Assembly (NCBI RefSeq): GCF_001427105.1 | Contig: NZ_LMGI01000002.1 | Coordinates: 539,865 to 603,864, forward strand | Length of the DNA stretch: 64,000 nucleotides | DNA from: Sphingopyxis sp. Root154 | GTDB lineage: Bacteria; Pseudomonadota; Alphaproteobacteria; Sphingomonadales; Sphingomonadaceae | Direction: 5' to 3' | Shown: positions 25,822-33,828 of the stretch, one piece after another | Layout: every line of letters starts with the position of its first letter | Position numbering within the stretch: the stretch's first letter is position 1 | The notes under the pieces: model-generated | What the model saw: the letters and a program-made list of their open reading frames with translations, nothing else | Told to the model about the DNA's origin: nothing | Databases searched by the model: none | Translations under genes and position numbers: made by a program

Positions 25822-26997
25822 TCAGGCAACACCCACGGCGGGTGCAGGCGCCAGTTCGCCGATCGCGACCCGCACCTGATTCCGCCCGCCCGCCTTGGCA
25901 CGGTACAGCGCGGCGTCGGCGCGGCGCGACAGGTCGAACAGCGAATCGCCCGTGGTACGCTGCGCGACGCCGAAAGACGCCGTAAAGCCGCGGTCGACCC
26001 CCAGCACCGGCAATTGCGCCGCCGCAAAGGTCGTGCGCACGGTTTCGGCGTAGAGGCGGCCGTCGGACAGCAGCGCGTCGGGAAGCAGGACGGCGAATTC
26101 CTCGCCCCCGATCCGGCCGACGATCGCACCCGCGGGCGCGGCATCGACCAGCATCGCCGCGAAATGCGCGATCACCCCGTCGCCCGCGGCGTGGCCGAAA
26201 CTGTCGTTGATCTTCTTGAAGTCGTCGAGGTCAGCCGTGACGAGCACCGTCACGTCTCCGCCGCGCAGCAACGCCAGCTCGGCATGATGTTCGAAACCGC
26301 GCCGGTTGAGCACGCTCGATAGTGGATCGGTTTCCGAGCGCGCGACCATCTCCGCCGTGGTGTCGCGCATGATCACGAGCAGCATGACGAGCGCGATCGC
26401 CATCAGCGTGACGACGCTCCCGCTCTGCGAGATCGCGGCATAGGTCGTCGCCATATAGCCCTGCGGCGCGCTCGCCGTCCCCACGATCGCCGCGATAAAG
26501 GGTTTGGCGACATAGATGGTCGCCGCGAGCACCTGAAGCGCGATCAGCAGCACGTCGAGCGCCTGGCGCCGGCCCGAGCGCCAGATCACGAGCCCGAGCA
26601 GCGTCTGCATCGCAAAATAGGGAAGCTGGTAGACCATCAGGCGCACGATCGAGCCATAGGTCATGCTGAAGATCACCGGCACAGCGAGGATCGTGAGAAC
26701 CCAGATCACGGCCATGGCCCGCCATGGCGGCTGCGCCCGATAATGATAAGCGACGCCGATCAGCGCAAAGCTGAGCGCGATCAGGAAGACGAGGAATATG
26801 CCAATGCCGACCGGGGTGGGATCGACCTGCCGCGTCAGCAGAAACTCCAGCGCGACATAGACGATGCCCATGCCATAACCCGCCGCAAGCCACCGCGCAC
26901 CGCGCGCGCCGCGGTTCGTCGCCGCGACCACGGCGAACGCAACGGCGAAAATGCCGGCGACGGACATATTGATGCCAAGCACAAAGGCGGCGGTCAT
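25822..26997 (-). CDS. Membrane-bound diguanylate cyclase (GGDEF domain)
   Basis: Makes the second messenger cyclic di-GMP from two GTP. The 391-residue protein has about seven membrane helices in residues 1-215 (sensor part, unnamed) and a C-terminal GGDEF domain: DPLSSVLNRRGFEHH, TADLDDFKKINDSFGHAAGD and the active-site loop RIGGEEFAVLLPD. The inhibitory RxxD motif normally five residues before the loop is absent (the sequence there is AGAIVGR), so product inhibition is probably lost. Start chosen as the ATG preceded by GTGAGTGAG; a GTG at 27009, four codons upstream, is the alternative. Its proximity to the EPS locus is not close enough to claim a direct link, but c-di-GMP commonly controls polysaccharide output. 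Confidence 0.88.
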   Translation of the reverse strand: MTAAFVLGINMSVAGIFAVAFAVVAATNRGARGARWLAAGYGMGIVYVALEFLLTRQVDPTPVGIGIFLVFLIALSFALIGVAYHYRAQPPWRAMAVIWVLTILAVPVIFSMTYGSIVRLMVYQLPYFAMQTLLGLVIWRSGRRQALDVLLIALQVLAATIYVAKPFIAAIVGTASAPQGYMATTYAAISQSGSVVTLMAIALVMLLVIMRDTTAEMVARSETDPLSSVLNRRGFEHHAELALLRGGDVTVLVTADLDDFKKINDSFGHAAGDGVIAHFAAMLVDAAPAGAIVGRIGGEEFAVLLPDALLSDGRLYAETVRTTFAAAQLPVLGVDRGFTASFGVAQRTTGDSLFDLSRRADAALYRAKAGGRNQVRVAIGELAPAPAVGVA

Positions 26998-27190
26998 CGG
27001 CTCACTCACTTATCGGTTCGGCCAGCGTAGCGAGGCTGTTCCGAACTTTCGGTTAATGCGTTGCGATTCGGTGCAATTCGACTGCCCCATTACCGAAGAG
27101 AACGGCCCGGAACAGTGACTTGCCGCACAGCGAAGACAAAATAGCCGGCCGGGGGTGCAAAAGGCCATCGTCGCTCGCTATAGCCACCCC

Positions 27191-28402
27191 ATGGTCCGTC
27201 TCACCGCGACAGAAAATGCGACGCTCGAACGCGCCGCCGATGCGCCGATGCTCGCGCAGGTGGAGAAATGGGCGGCGATCAACAGCGGCACGGGTAATCT
27301 GGCGGGATTGAAGGCCGTCGCGGGCGAACTGGCCGACGCCTTTGCGGCGCTGCCCGGCGAGGTCGGGCTGGTTGCCGCCGATCCGGTAGAGAGCGTCGAC
27401 AGCGCCGGCACCGTCAACACCATCCAGCGCGGCGACCATCTGCATGTGCGCGTGCGCCCCGAGGCGCCGGTGCAATTGCTGCTGACCGGACATATGGACA
27501 CGGTGTTCGCCGCCGACCATCCGTTCCAGACGCTGAAGTGGCTGGAAGACGGCGTGCTCAACGGCCCCGGCACCGCCGACATGAAAGCCGGGATTTCGGT
27601 GATCCTCGCGGCACTGACGGCGCTCGAGGCGTCTCCCCTCGCGGCGCGCGTCGGATATGACGTGATGATCAACAGCGACGAGGAAACGGGCAGCCAGGCG
27701 TCGGCGCGGCTGATCGCCGAACTGGCGAAGGGCAAGACCGCGGCGCTGACCTATGAACCCGCGCTGCCCGACGGCACCCTCGCGGGGGCACGGCCGGGCA
27801 GCGGCAATTTCTCGGTGATCGTCCATGGCCGCGCGGCGCATGCGGGGCGCAATCCGCAGGACGGACGCAATGCCTTGCTCGCCGCCGCCGATCTCGCGCT
27901 GCGGCTCGGCGCGCTGAAGTCCGATACGCTCAAGGTCAATCCGGCGAAGATCGACGGCGGCGGGCCGAACAATATCGTACCCGACAGCGCGATCCTGCGC
28001 GTCAACATGCGCCCGTCGACCCCCGAGGCGATGGCGGCAGCCGAAGCGGCAATGCGCGATGCGATCGCCGCAATCTCGCGCGAGCATGATGTCCATTGCC
28101 ACGTCCACGGCGGCTTCAACCGGCCGCCCAAACCGCTCGACCCCGCGGCGACGCGGCTGTTCGAACTGGTACGCGACTGCGGCGCCGCGCTCGGCCTGCC
28201 GCCGATCAGCTGGAACGCGACCGGCGGCGTGTGCGACGGCAATAATATCGCGGCATGCGGCGTGCCTGTCGTCGACACGATGGGACCGCGCGGCGGCGCG
28301 ATCCACTCGTCGGACGAGTTTCTGATCGTCGACAGCCTTGCCGAGCGCGCGCAGCTGTCGGCACTCACCATGATAAGAATAGCGGAACGGGGGACGGTGT
28401 GA
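27191..28402 (+). CDS. M20-family metallohydrolase, coupled to astA
   Basis: Zinc-dependent amidase/peptidase of the ArgE/DapE/carboxypeptidase G2 family, 403 residues. Metal-binding motifs are LLTGHMDTVF, GPGTADMKAG and SDEETGSQAS (catalytic Glu in DEE), and the dimerisation domain begins near SVIVHGRAAHAG. The final metal ligand region is GGAIHSSDEFL. Its stop overlaps the astA GTG (GTGTGA), so it belongs to the arginine succinyltransferase operon. It is not AstE, which is an M14 enzyme, but could do the same job of removing succinate from succinylglutamate. The start is uncertain: no good ribosome site precedes the ATG at 27191, and a GTG at 27155 is an alternative. Confidence 0.85.
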   Translation: MVRLTATENATLERAADAPMLAQVEKWAAINSGTGNLAGLKAVAGELADAFAALPGEVGLVAADPVESVDSAGTVNTIQRGDHLHVRVRPEAPVQLLLTGHMDTVFAADHPFQTLKWLEDGVLNGPGTADMKAGISVILAALTALEASPLAARVGYDVMINSDEETGSQASARLIAELAKGKTAALTYEPALPDGTLAGARPGSGNFSVIVHGRAAHAGRNPQDGRNALLAAADLALRLGALKSDTLKVNPAKIDGGGPNNIVPDSAILRVNMRPSTPEAMAAAEAAMRDAIAAISREHDVHCHVHGGFNRPPKPLDPAATRLFELVRDCGAALGLPPISWNATGGVCDGNNIAACGVPVVDTMGPRGGAIHSSDEFLIVDSLAERAQLSALTMIRIAERGTV

Positions 28403-29400
28403 ATTATGTGATCCGGGCGGCCAAGCCGGGCGATTTGCAGAGCATTTACGAGATGGCGAAGCTGACCGGTGGCGGCTTCACCAACCTGCCCCCCGACAAG
28501 AATGCGTTGCGTGCCAAGCTCGAACGCACCGAAGCCTCGTTCGCGAGCGACAAGGAGTATCCGTCGGACGAGCTTTACCTACTCGTGCTTGAGGACACCG
28601 ACAGCGGCGAAGTGCGCGGGACCTGCCAGATCTTCGGGCAGGTCGGCCAGCGCTGGCCCTTTTACTCGTACCGCATCGGCACCGACAGCAAGCATAGCGA
28701 GCAGCTCGACCGCACCTTCCACGCGCAGGTGCTGATGCTGAGCAACGACCTCAACGGCGCGAGCGAGGTCGGCGGGCTGTTCCTGCACCCCGCGGCGCGT
28801 GCCGGCGGGCTCGGGCTGCTGCTCGCGCGCTCGCGTTACCTGTTCATCGCGCGGCACCGCGCGCGCTTCGGCGACCGCATCCTCGCCGAGCTGCGCGGCG
28901 TGATCGACGAGGCGGGCGGGTCGCCCTTCTGGGACGGGGTCGCGGGCAAATTCTTTGGCATGAATTTCCAGGAAGCCGATCAGTTCAATGCAGTCCACGG
29001 CAATCAGTTCATCGCCGACCTGATGCCCAAACACCCCGTCTATATCGCGATGTTGGGCGAGCATGCGCGCAGCGTCATCGGCGTGCCGCATCCCACCGGG
29101 CGCGCCGCGATGCGCATGCTCGAGAATGAGGGCTTCGCCTTCGAAAATTACGTCGACATCTTCGACGGCGGCCCGACGATGACCGCGCGCACCGATCAGG
29201 TCGCGAGCATCAAGGACGCGAAACATATCGAGATTTCGGCGATCGCCGAAAAGGGTGAGGACGCGCTGGTCGCGACGGGACAGCTCGCCGATTTTCGCTG
29301 CTGTTTCGGCAAGGTTGGCGACGGCGCGACGCTCGACAGCGAGGCGGCGAAGCTGCTGGGTGTCGGCAAGGGCAGCGGTATCAGCTGGATCGGGCGCTAA
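28399..29400 (+). CDS. astA: Arginine N-succinyltransferase
   Basis: First enzyme of the arginine succinyltransferase pathway: transfers succinyl from succinyl-CoA to arginine. The 333-residue protein begins at a GTG with GGGGGAC upstream and reads VIRAAKPGDLQSIYEMAKLTGGGFTNLP, the characteristic N-terminus. Further family features are EVGGLFLHPAARAGGLGLLLARSRYLFIA, SPFWDGVAGKFFGMNFQEAD and HPTGRAAMRMLENEGF. It is coupled to the M20 hydrolase upstream and lies three bases before astB. Growth on arginine as a nitrogen source is the expected use. astC, astD and astE are not in the window. Confidence 0.96.
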   Translation: MNYVIRAAKPGDLQSIYEMAKLTGGGFTNLPPDKNALRAKLERTEASFASDKEYPSDELYLLVLEDTDSGEVRGTCQIFGQVGQRWPFYSYRIGTDSKHSEQLDRTFHAQVLMLSNDLNGASEVGGLFLHPAARAGGLGLLLARSRYLFIARHRARFGDRILAELRGVIDEAGGSPFWDGVAGKFFGMNFQEADQFNAVHGNQFIADLMPKHPVYIAMLGEHARSVIGVPHPTGRAAMRMLENEGFAFENYVDIFDGGPTMTARTDQVASIKDAKHIEISAIAEKGEDALVATGQLADFRCCFGKVGDGATLDSEAAKLLGVGKGSGISWIGR

Positions 29401-29403
29401 ACC

Positions 29404-30654
29404 ATGCTGACCGAAATCAATTTCGACGGGATCATCGGCCCGAGCCATAATTATGCCGGGCTCAGCCGCGGTAATATCGCGTCGGCGAGCAATGCAGGCG
29501 ACCTGTCGCAGCCGCGCGCCGCGGCGCTGCAGGGCATCGAAAAGATGCGCCACAATCTGACGCTCGGGCTGCCGCAGGGCTTTTTCACCCCGCTTGATCG
29601 CCCCGACGCGCCGTGGCTTGCGACGCTCGGCACGACCCCGGAAGACGCCGAGGGGCATTTGCGCGCGCAGGCGTGGTCGGCCTCGTCGATGTGGGCGGCG
29701 AACGCAGCGACCGTGTCGCCCGCGCCCGACAGCGCCGACGACAAATGCCACCTGACCGTCGCGAACCTCGTCACGATGCCGCACCGCAGCCACGAATGGC
29801 CGGGCACGCTGGCGCAGCTTCGGCTCGCCTTCGCGCACCCCGCCTTTGCGGTGCATGCGCCGATCCCCGCGCCGTTCGGCGACGAGGGCGCGGCGAACCA
29901 TATGCGGCTGTGCAACGGGCATGACGGGCAAGGCGTCGAAATCTTCGTCTACGGCGTCGGCGGCGGCCGCTTCCCGGCGCGTCAGCATCTCGACGCGTCG
30001 AAGGCGATCGCGCGCAATCACCGGCTCGATCCCGCGCGCACGCTCTTCATCCGCCAGTCGGATACCGCGATCCAGGGCGGCGCGTTCCACAATGACGTCG
30101 TCGCGGTTGCCAACGAGCATGTGCTCTTCACGCACGAAACCGCGTTCGAGGACCGCGACGCGGCGCACGCCGAAATCCGCGCCGCCTTCCCCGCGGTGGA
30201 GATCGTCGAGGTGCCCGCGAGCGCGGTGAGCCTGCCCGACGCGATCAAATCCTATCTGTTCAATGCGCAGCTCGTCAGCCTGCCCGACGGCGGCGGCATG
30301 GGGCTGGTGCTGCCGACCGAGGCGCAGGCGACGCCTGCGGTGTGGAACTGGCTGGAGGCGCATGTCGCGGGCAACGGCCCGATCCGCCGCCTTCTGCCCG
30401 TCAACGTCCGCCAGTCGATGGCGAACGGCGGCGGTCCGGCGTGCCTCCGCCTTCGTGTCGTGGCCGATCCGGCGACGGTCGATCCGCGTTTCATCGCCGA
30501 TGAGGTGAAGCTCGACCGGATTGCGGGCGTCGTCGCAAAGCACTGGCCCGAGGCGATCGCGCCGGGAGACCTCGTATCGGCGGCACTGGCGAGCGACGTG
30601 CGCACGGCGCGCGCGGCGCTGCTCGAAACGCTCGATCTCGGCGAGCTGAATTGA
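29404..30654 (+). CDS. astB: N-succinylarginine dihydrolase
   Basis: Second enzyme of the arginine succinyltransferase pathway: hydrolyses N2-succinylarginine to succinylornithine, CO2 and two ammonia. The 416-residue length is standard. Visible features are FDGIIGPSHNYAGLSRGNIAS at the start, GAFHNDVVAVANEHVLFTHE containing the catalytic His, and NGGGPACLRLRVV containing the nucleophilic Cys near residue 355. Its stop overlaps the TTG start of the next gene. Amidinotransferase-type (GME) fold is known for the family. Confidence 0.97.
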   Translation: MLTEINFDGIIGPSHNYAGLSRGNIASASNAGDLSQPRAAALQGIEKMRHNLTLGLPQGFFTPLDRPDAPWLATLGTTPEDAEGHLRAQAWSASSMWAANAATVSPAPDSADDKCHLTVANLVTMPHRSHEWPGTLAQLRLAFAHPAFAVHAPIPAPFGDEGAANHMRLCNGHDGQGVEIFVYGVGGGRFPARQHLDASKAIARNHRLDPARTLFIRQSDTAIQGGAFHNDVVAVANEHVLFTHETAFEDRDAAHAEIRAAFPAVEIVEVPASAVSLPDAIKSYLFNAQLVSLPDGGGMGLVLPTEAQATPAVWNWLEAHVAGNGPIRRLLPVNVRQSMANGGGPACLRLRVVADPATVDPRFIADEVKLDRIAGVVAKHWPEAIAPGDLVSAALASDVRTARAALLETLDLGELN

Positions 30655-31322
30655 AGATTCGCGAGCTGATCGGCACGGCCGAGGTGCCGGGCGGCGACGA
30701 GCTGCGCCTGTACCGGCGCGGCGACGATTTCATCATCGCGATCGATCGCAACGAATTGATGAGCAGCCGGATGAGCGGCTCCGAAGAAGCGCTGGCGACG
30801 ATGACCTGCGACCGGCTGCGCAGCCCGAAGGGCGCCAGCCTGCTCATCGGTGGCTATGGCATGGGCTTCACCCTGCGCGCGGCGCTGGCGACGCTCGGGC
30901 CCGACGCGAAGATTGCGGTGGCCGAACTGGTGCCGGGCATCATCGAGTGGGCGCGCGGACCGATGGCCGAACTGGCGGCGGGCTGTCTCGACGATCCGCG
31001 GGTCGAGCTGATCCTCGGCGACGTGTCGAAAGCCATCGGAGCGGCGACGCGCCGCTATGATGCGATCCTGCTCGACGTCGACAATGGCCCCGATGGCCTG
31101 ACGCGCGACGCCAACGAGGGTCTCTATTCGGCGGCAGGCCTCGCCAAGGCCAAGGCGGCGCTGCGCCCCGGCGGCATCTTGGCGATATGGTCGGCGGCGC
31201 CGGACGCGCGCTTCACCCGTCGGTTGATGGCAGCGGGCTTTCAGGTCGAAGAGGTCGGGGTGCGCGCACGAAGCAATGGCAAAGGCCCGCGGCACGTGAT
31301 CTGGTTCGCGCGGTCGAACTGA
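30651..31322 (+). CDS. Spermidine synthase-like SAM-dependent protein
   Basis: A 223-residue protein of the spermidine-synthase/methyltransferase fold. The nucleotide-binding motif is LLIGGYGMGFTLRAAL, followed by KIAVAELVPGIIEWARGP with the acidic ribose-binding residue, VELILGDVSKAIG, and DAILLDVDNGPDGLT as the motif over the active site. It lacks the polyamine N-terminal domain, so true spermidine synthase activity is doubtful. The start is a TTG that overlaps the astB stop (TTGA); no other in-frame start lies near. Co-translation with astB places it in the arginine/ornithine catabolic unit, where a polyamine-like substrate would make sense, but this is inference. Confidence 0.78.
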   Translation: MKIRELIGTAEVPGGDELRLYRRGDDFIIAIDRNELMSSRMSGSEEALATMTCDRLRSPKGASLLIGGYGMGFTLRAALATLGPDAKIAVAELVPGIIEWARGPMAELAAGCLDDPRVELILGDVSKAIGAATRRYDAILLDVDNGPDGLTRDANEGLYSAAGLAKAKAALRPGGILAIWSAAPDARFTRRLMAAGFQVEEVGVRARSNGKGPRHVIWFARSN

Positions 31323-31339
31323 AGCACAAAGGAAACGCC

Positions 31340-31642
31340 ATGACATCCTGCCAGCACATGTCCGCGATCGAGGACGTCATCCCGAGCGCCAAGGGGTGTG
31401 AGGACTGCCTGGCGGTCGGCGGCATCTGGGTTCATCTGCGCCTTTGCCGTTCGTGCGGCCATGTCGGATGCTGCGACGATTCGCCGCATCGCCACGCGCG
31501 CGCGCATTTTCACGAAACCGCACACCCGATCATCGAGGGATATGACCCGCCCGAAGGCTGGGGATGGTGCTATATCGACGACGTCATGGTCGAACTTCCC
31601 GACCAGACGCCGCAGGTCGGACCGATTCCGCGCTATTTTTAA
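31340..31642 (+). CDS. UBP-type zinc-finger protein
   Basis: A 100-residue protein consisting mainly of a zf-UBP domain. Ligand residues are visible in CQHMSAIEDVIPSAKGCEDC, LCRSCGHVGCCDDSPHRHARAHF and the ending HETAHPIIEGYDP. In eukaryotes this fold binds ubiquitin C-termini; the bacterial single-domain proteins have no known ligand, and some are fused to oxidoreductases. AAAGGAAACGCC just before the ATG is a good ribosome site. It follows the ast unit by 17 bases and may be read on the same transcript. Confidence 0.88.
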   Translation: MTSCQHMSAIEDVIPSAKGCEDCLAVGGIWVHLRLCRSCGHVGCCDDSPHRHARAHFHETAHPIIEGYDPPEGWGWCYIDDVMVELPDQTPQVGPIPRYF

Positions 31643-31703
31643 ACACAGAAACGGCTAACATCGCGCGGGGGCGGCGCACGATATTTGTCGAAGGAAAGCC
31701 GCG

Positions 31704-32654
31704 ATGTCATCGGCCGAGCAATCCGCGATCTGGCCCGAACTGCGCTGGGCCGACTGGCGCGATACCGCGATCACGCTGCAGCTGTGGACGCAGATCGTCG
31801 GCAAGATCCGCCTGTCGCTGACGCCGTGGCTCAATCATGGCTGGCAGGTGCCGCTCTATGTCAGCGCGCGCGGCCTCACCACATCGCCGATCCCCGTCGG
31901 GCACGAGCTGCTCGAGATCGAATTCGACTTCATCGTCCACCGGCTGATTTGCCGCACCAGCCAGGGGCAGACCCGCGAACTCGTGCTCGAACCGCGCAGC
32001 GTCGCCGATTTCCACGACCGGCTGCAGGGGCTGCTCGCCGACCTCGGCATCGCGGTGCATATCTATGGCGTGCCGAACGAGGTGCCCGACCCGATCCCGT
32101 TCGCGCGCGACGAGAGCCACGCGAGCTATGACGCCGATGCCGCGCATCGTTTCTGGCGCGCGCTGATGCAGGTCGACCGGGTGTTCAAGCTGTTCCGTAG
32201 CGGGTTCCTCGGCAAGGCGAGCCCGGTGCATTTCTTCTGGGGCAGCTTCGATCTGGCCGTCACGCGCTTTTCGGGTCGCGCGGCGCCGCCGCATCCGGGC
32301 GGCGTGCCCGGCCTGCCCGACCCGGTGACGCGCGAAGCCTATTCGCACGAGGTCAGCAGCGCGGGTTTCTGGCCGGGCGGCGACAGCTTTCCCGAGCCGG
32401 CCTTCTATTCCTACGCCTATCCCGAGCCGCCCGGGTTTCGGCAGTATCCGGTGCCAGCCGAGGCGCGCTTCGACGCGGGCATGGGCGAATATATCCTGCC
32501 CTATGACGCGGTGCGGACCGCGGCTTCGCCCGACGCGCTGCTGCTCGATTTCCTTGAGCGCAGCTATGGCGCGGCGGCCGACGCCGCGGGCTGGGACCGC
32601 GCCGCGCTGGAGTGTCCGCTGGGCGCGCCGGCGCGCGTTCGCGAGACGAATTGA
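31704..32654 (+). CDS. DUF5996 family protein
   Basis: A 316-residue soluble protein of a conserved uncharacterised family (DUF5996). Characteristic stretches are WPELRWADWRDTAITLQLWTQ at the start, GKIRLSLTPWLNHGWQVPLYV, VHFFWGSFDLAVTRFSGR, and AFYSYAYPEPPGF near the end. It contains several tryptophans and a GSFDL motif but no known catalytic pattern. The ATG has AAGGAAAG upstream. It probably stands at the end of the ast-zinc-finger run; 126 bases without a gene follow. Confidence 0.85.
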   Translation: MSSAEQSAIWPELRWADWRDTAITLQLWTQIVGKIRLSLTPWLNHGWQVPLYVSARGLTTSPIPVGHELLEIEFDFIVHRLICRTSQGQTRELVLEPRSVADFHDRLQGLLADLGIAVHIYGVPNEVPDPIPFARDESHASYDADAAHRFWRALMQVDRVFKLFRSGFLGKASPVHFFWGSFDLAVTRFSGRAAPPHPGGVPGLPDPVTREAYSHEVSSAGFWPGGDSFPEPAFYSYAYPEPPGFRQYPVPAEARFDAGMGEYILPYDAVRTAASPDALLLDFLERSYGAAADAAGWDRAALECPLGAPARVRETN

Positions 32655-32780
32655 ACCGCCTTTTCGCCGAACGGAGGCTCTCGTGGCTTGCCCCCATCTG
32701 TCGGATTAACTTACAGTTTACCATAAGCCCGGCGCACCGAATCCCGCATTTGCGCCAGTGGCACGGCGCTTGCTTAGGCT

Positions 32781-33026
32781 ATGGTGATGCTGAAAAAAAT
32801 CGGACGCCTGTTCGTTATCAAGACGCGCTTCGAAGCGTGCCTCATCATCTATGCCCTCGCCGTCGGGGCGATGGCGCGCGGCGCCGCCTATCTGCACGAA
32901 TATCCGGGGACCGGCGGCAAGCTGTTGCTGCTCGCGTGCACCGGCTCGGTGTTCCTTGCCGGCGCGAAGATTTTCGACTGCCTGCGCTTCGAGCAAGCCG
33001 CGGAGGCCGCGCGGCAGGCGGAGTAG
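32781..33026 (+). CDS. Small two-helix membrane protein, hypothetical
   Basis: An 81-residue protein with two hydrophobic segments (about residues 18-38 and 47-65) and an acidic, alanine-rich tail. The start is either the ATG at 32781 or the one two codons later, which has a better-placed AGG. No family is recognised. Upstream, at 32706-32720, lies TTAA-N7-TTTA, one base off a CtrA site (TTAA-N7-TTAA). Similar small membrane proteins are common hypothetical genes in sphingomonads. Confidence 0.7.
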   Translation: MVMLKKIGRLFVIKTRFEACLIIYALAVGAMARGAAYLHEYPGTGGKLLLLACTGSVFLAGAKIFDCLRFEQAAEAARQAE

Positions 33027-33072
33027 ATCAGCGGTCTTTCGCCGGTCATCCAGATATGCGAAGGCACCGGCC

Positions 33073-33828
33073 ATGAGCAGGATCAGCGGCCGCCCGGCCA
33101 TCAGCAGCGAGCATATCTACGGCCTGAGCCTGCGCGTCGCGCGCTGGCGTGAGGGCGCGTCCGGTGTGCCTTTGCTGTTCCTCAACGGGATCGGCGCCGA
33201 CCTGGCCGCCGCCGCGCCGCTGCTCGCGCAAATCCATGGCCGCGAGGTGTGGACGCTCGACATGCCCGGCGTCGGCGGTTCGCCCGACGCGCTGCTGCCC
33301 TATGGCGCGCCGACGATCGCGGCGGTGGTGATGGAGATTGCCGACCGCCTTGGGCACAAGGTGATCGACGTCGCCGGGTTCAGCTGGGGCGGCGCGCTGG
33401 CGCAGCAGATCGCGATCCAGTTTCCGGGGCGCGTGCGCCGTCTGGTGCTGATGGCGACGACGCCGGTCATGGGCGCGCCGGGGATCGGATGGGCCGCGAT
33501 GTTCGATGACGACATGCTGGCGAGCGGGCTCAAGATCCAGACCGCGACCCCGCTCGGCATCGCGTACCAGAGTGCCGCGATGATCGGATGGAGCAGCGTG
33601 GGTTTCCTGTCGGGGCTGAAAAGCCTTCCGACACTGGTGCTGATGGGCGAGCAGGATGGCGTGATGCCCGCCTGCTATGGGGAGATGCTCGCCGACCAGA
33701 TCGAGGACGCGGTGCTGGAAGTCGTACCGGGATCGCACCTCTTCCCCTTCACGCATGCCGCCGCCATCTCGGCGCGGATCAGCGCGTTTCTGGATCAGCC
33801 GGCGGCGGCGAAACAAGCCGCCGCTTGA
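33073..33828 (+). CDS. Alpha/beta hydrolase, polyhydroxyalkanoate depolymerase-like
   Basis: A 251-residue alpha/beta hydrolase. The oxyanion region LLFLNGIGADLAAAAPLL and LDMPGVGGSP match the intracellular medium-chain PHA depolymerase group (PhaZ, TIGR02240-type). The nucleophile is Ser in GFSWGG, the acid is Asp in GEQDGV and the histidine is in PGSHLFPFTH. No PHA synthase lies near, so the polymer substrate is a family-based guess and a general esterase is possible. The 3' end overlaps the coding sequence of the convergent hydrolase gene by 50 bases. Confidence 0.8.
   Translation: MSRISGRPAISSEHIYGLSLRVARWREGASGVPLLFLNGIGADLAAAAPLLAQIHGREVWTLDMPGVGGSPDALLPYGAPTIAAVVMEIADRLGHKVIDVAGFSWGGALAQQIAIQFPGRVRRLVLMATTPVMGAPGIGWAAMFDDDMLASGLKIQTATPLGIAYQSAAMIGWSSVGFLSGLKSLPTLVLMGEQDGVMPACYGEMLADQIEDAVLEVVPGSHLFPFTHAAAISARISAFLDQPAAAKQAAA

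Noticed and set aside
28579..30543. A 654-codon open frame antisense to astA and astB
   Set aside because: Crosses two well-supported genes and has no domain.
32706..32720. CtrA-like site TTAA-N7-TTTA before the 81-residue gene
   Set aside because: One base off the consensus, no second site and no cell-cycle gene beside it; kept only as a remark in the gene entry.
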